Below, one piece after another: positions 5,784 through 6,690 of a stretch of 6,690 nt of DNA. The stretch is from Candidatus Woesearchaeota archaeon (GTDB lineage: Archaea; Nanobdellota; Nanobdellia; Woesearchaeales; WJIZ01). The stretch spans positions 1 through 6,690 of the forward strand of contig JAGVXW010000042.1 of assembly GCA_018303575.1 (NCBI GenBank), given 5' to 3'. The translations under genes were made by a program, and so were the position numbers. Under the pieces are notes generated by a model that saw nothing but the letters and a program-made list of their open reading frames with translations, was not told where the DNA came from and did no database searches. Numbering within the stretch: position 1 is the stretch's first letter; every line of letters starts with the position of its first letter.

Positions 5784-6572
5784 GTGGAAAACTCTCAACA
5801 GCCTTACGAGCACCTTTCACCTCGGATCTATAGGACGATTGAACAAGGCCATTTTGAATATGCCCAAACATTCCTCTCGCTCCAGTCTGAACTGCCATTG
5901 GAGAGGATGCTGGCCGTCGTTGAAAAGCATCGAAAATCTGCATTTAGGCTAGTTCATCAGGTCCACCTATGCGCGTTTCGCATGGAAGGTCGGGAGCCCG
6001 TTTGGAGAGAGTCTACGAAAGAATATCAAGACTTCACAAGGGACCTGCTTGATACTCCCGATTTTCCCTATTCCGCGCAGGAAGTGGTACTTGTCGGCAA
6101 GCTACAGAATAGGGTTTCGGGAAACGGGAACGCGATTGTCATTGACCGCATTGTGCTCAGAAAGATGCTAGAGGGCACGCAAGATGCCGCCATGCGCGAA
6201 TACATCTGGTACGGGCTTACCCTTACGGGCAATAATGGTGAAGCAGTGCGCTACTTAAGAAAAAAGCATGGCGAGAACGCTTCATCTATCATCGCAGAGA
6301 TGGAAAGAGCCGTTTTGCCTGCTTACCACCTATTTTTAGAAGAGTTAGCGACTCAGGTAGATGCAGAACGTCAAAACCGAAGTCTCTATTTCGTGGAACG
6401 AGCAGCTCGGGGAGACGCTATCTCGGTTCATCAAAATATAGCTTCCGCGAGAAAGGATTACCTCGAGTCCATTCTCCTCTATAATGCTGCATTCCCTCCA
6501 GGACCTCTTCAGAAAGGAGTCTCTCCATTGGACTTGATTAGCGCTTATGAAAAGAGGCGGCGCAAGCTTTAA
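5784..6572 (+). CDS. Hypothetical helical protein, second gene of the TrmB-linked pair
   Basis: A protein of 262 aa starting at GTG, not recognised. It appears almost wholly alpha-helical: amphipathic stretches such as YRTIEQGHFEYAQTFLSL, MREYIWYGLTL and YHLFLEELATQVDAE follow one another in a pattern that could be a helical-repeat (TPR/ARM-like) scaffold, though no repeat consensus can be shown. A middle stretch VVLVGKLQNR ... NAIVIDRIVLRKML may be a small beta element. No membrane segment, signal peptide or catalytic motif is visible. It ends in a basic tail YEKRRRKL. It follows the 226-aa gene by six bases and should be co-expressed with it; the two products may act as partners. Its stop codon lies inside the TATA box of the following tRNA gene. 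Confidence 0.85.
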   Translation: MENSQQPYEHLSPRIYRTIEQGHFEYAQTFLSLQSELPLERMLAVVEKHRKSAFRLVHQVHLCAFRMEGREPVWRESTKEYQDFTRDLLDTPDFPYSAQEVVLVGKLQNRVSGNGNAIVIDRIVLRKMLEGTQDAAMREYIWYGLTLTGNNGEAVRYLRKKHGENASSIIAEMERAVLPAYHLFLEELATQVDAERQNRSLYFVERAARGDAISVHQNIASARKDYLESILLYNAAFPPGPLQKGVSPLDLISAYEKRRRKL

Positions 6573-6575
6573 AAG
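6567..6575 (+). promoter_or_regulatory. TATA box of the tRNA gene
   Basis: CTTTAAAAG lies with its centre (about 6571) 29 bases before the presumed first tRNA base at 6600, so transcription should start a few bases before the tRNA. The box overlaps the TAA stop (6570-6572) of the upstream gene. Confidence 0.5.
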
Positions 6576-6599
6576 ACTGGGAGGACTTCAACGAGCCAT

Positions 6600-6690
6600 G
6601 CGCCTGTAGCTCAGCTTGGAGAGCCTTTGACAAAAGTCTCGGGCAAATAGAGCGAAGCACTCCTAATGCTTAGGCCGTGAGTTCGAATCT
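6600..6690 (+). tRNA. tRNA-Arg(CCT), interrupted in the D-arm, 3' end outside window
   Basis: Seen: acceptor 5' strand GCGCCTG (6600-6606), T8, A9, D-stem GCTC (6609-6612), A14 and G15, G18G19 (6618-6619). The anticodon arm is AAGCA-CTCCTAA-TGCTT (6655-6671) with anticodon CCT at 6662-6664, for AGG codons. The variable loop AGGCC provides C48 to pair with G15. The T-arm GTGAG-TTCGAAT-CT runs into the window edge. GAGC, the 3' strand of the D-stem, occurs twice (6621-6624 and 6650-6653), and there are 27-29 bases too many. Either a 27-base insert sits in the D-loop (D-loop then AGCTTGGATA) or 29 bases lie between the two GAGC copies. It may be an archaeal intron or a disrupted gene. The 3' acceptor strand is not in the window. 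Confidence 0.85.
6621..6649 (+). other. Putative intron or insertion in the tRNA-Arg D-arm (boundaries uncertain)
   Basis: Removing 6621-6647 restores a D-loop AGCTTGGATA with stem GCTC/GAGC. Removing 29 bases between the repeated GAGC copies restores an 8-base loop. The extra segment can fold on itself: GAC-AAAA-GTC (6629-6638) and GCCT/GGGC (6623-6626 with 6641-6644, one G-U pair). Archaeal tRNA introns are cut by an endonuclease that recognises a bulge-helix-bulge. I could not build a standard one at any of the allowed boundaries; the GCCT/GGGC helix next to AAA is the closest. Confidence 0.5.

Noticed and set aside
6621..6653. Standard bulge-helix-bulge at the tRNA insertion
   Set aside because: At each allowed boundary the required 4-bp central helix fails or needs mismatches; only a nearby GCCT/GGGC pairing was found.
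1..6690. CRISPR array or known defence cluster
   Set aside because: No regularly spaced repeats and no cas or recognised defence genes are visible; the ATPase alone is not enough.

Overview
The window reads as a piece of archaeal chromosome or scaffold. The signs are TATA boxes (AT-rich octamers) placed 24-27 bases before start codons so that several genes look leaderless, a TrmB-family regulator, an archaeal-type AAA ATPase with a DUF4143-like C-terminus, TruD, and a tRNA-Arg(CCT) gene with an extra segment in its D-arm. A small-genome lineage (DPANN or similar) would fit the compact TruD and the bacterial/eukaryotic-like adenylate kinase, but this is inference and the lineage cannot be fixed from the window.

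Layout. Bases 2-583 hold the 3' part of an ISAzo13-family DDE transposase cut by the window edge; the insertion sequence probably ends near 606. Bases 607-833 hold a long perfect inverted repeat (16-bp arms, 28-base loop), a short open frame that looks like the tail of an older gene, and a promoter. A two-gene plus-strand operon follows: an unrecognised 143-aa protein and adenylate kinase, overlapping as ATGA. On the minus strand, convergent to adk and overlapping its 3' end by 42 bases, lies truD. Upstream of it lie an AAA ATPase gene and a TrmB-type regulator gene. Directly in front of truD is a 14-residue frame matching the C-terminus of the TrmB regulator, so the ATPase gene sits between two diverged copies of the same trmB 3' end.

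Divergent from trmB, a plus-strand pair (226 aa and 262 aa, neither recognised) starts with two good Shine-Dalgarno sites. The intergenic region carries repeated TGGTGG/CCACCA half-sites around the TATA boxes, a plausible operator of the adjacent TrmB protein. The final feature is a tRNA-Arg(CCT) gene, cut by the right edge, with 27-29 extra bases in the D-arm; its TATA box overlaps the stop codon of the gene before it.

How the parts relate. The housekeeping part (adenylate kinase, TruD, tRNA) concerns nucleotide balance and RNA modification. The accessory part (IS, ATPase with its own twin-operator promoter, TrmB remnant, TrmB-controlled unknown gene pair) shows turnover. The best candidates for something undescribed are the divergent TrmB plus two-unknown-gene module, the twin operator around the ATPase TATA box, and the interrupted tRNA.
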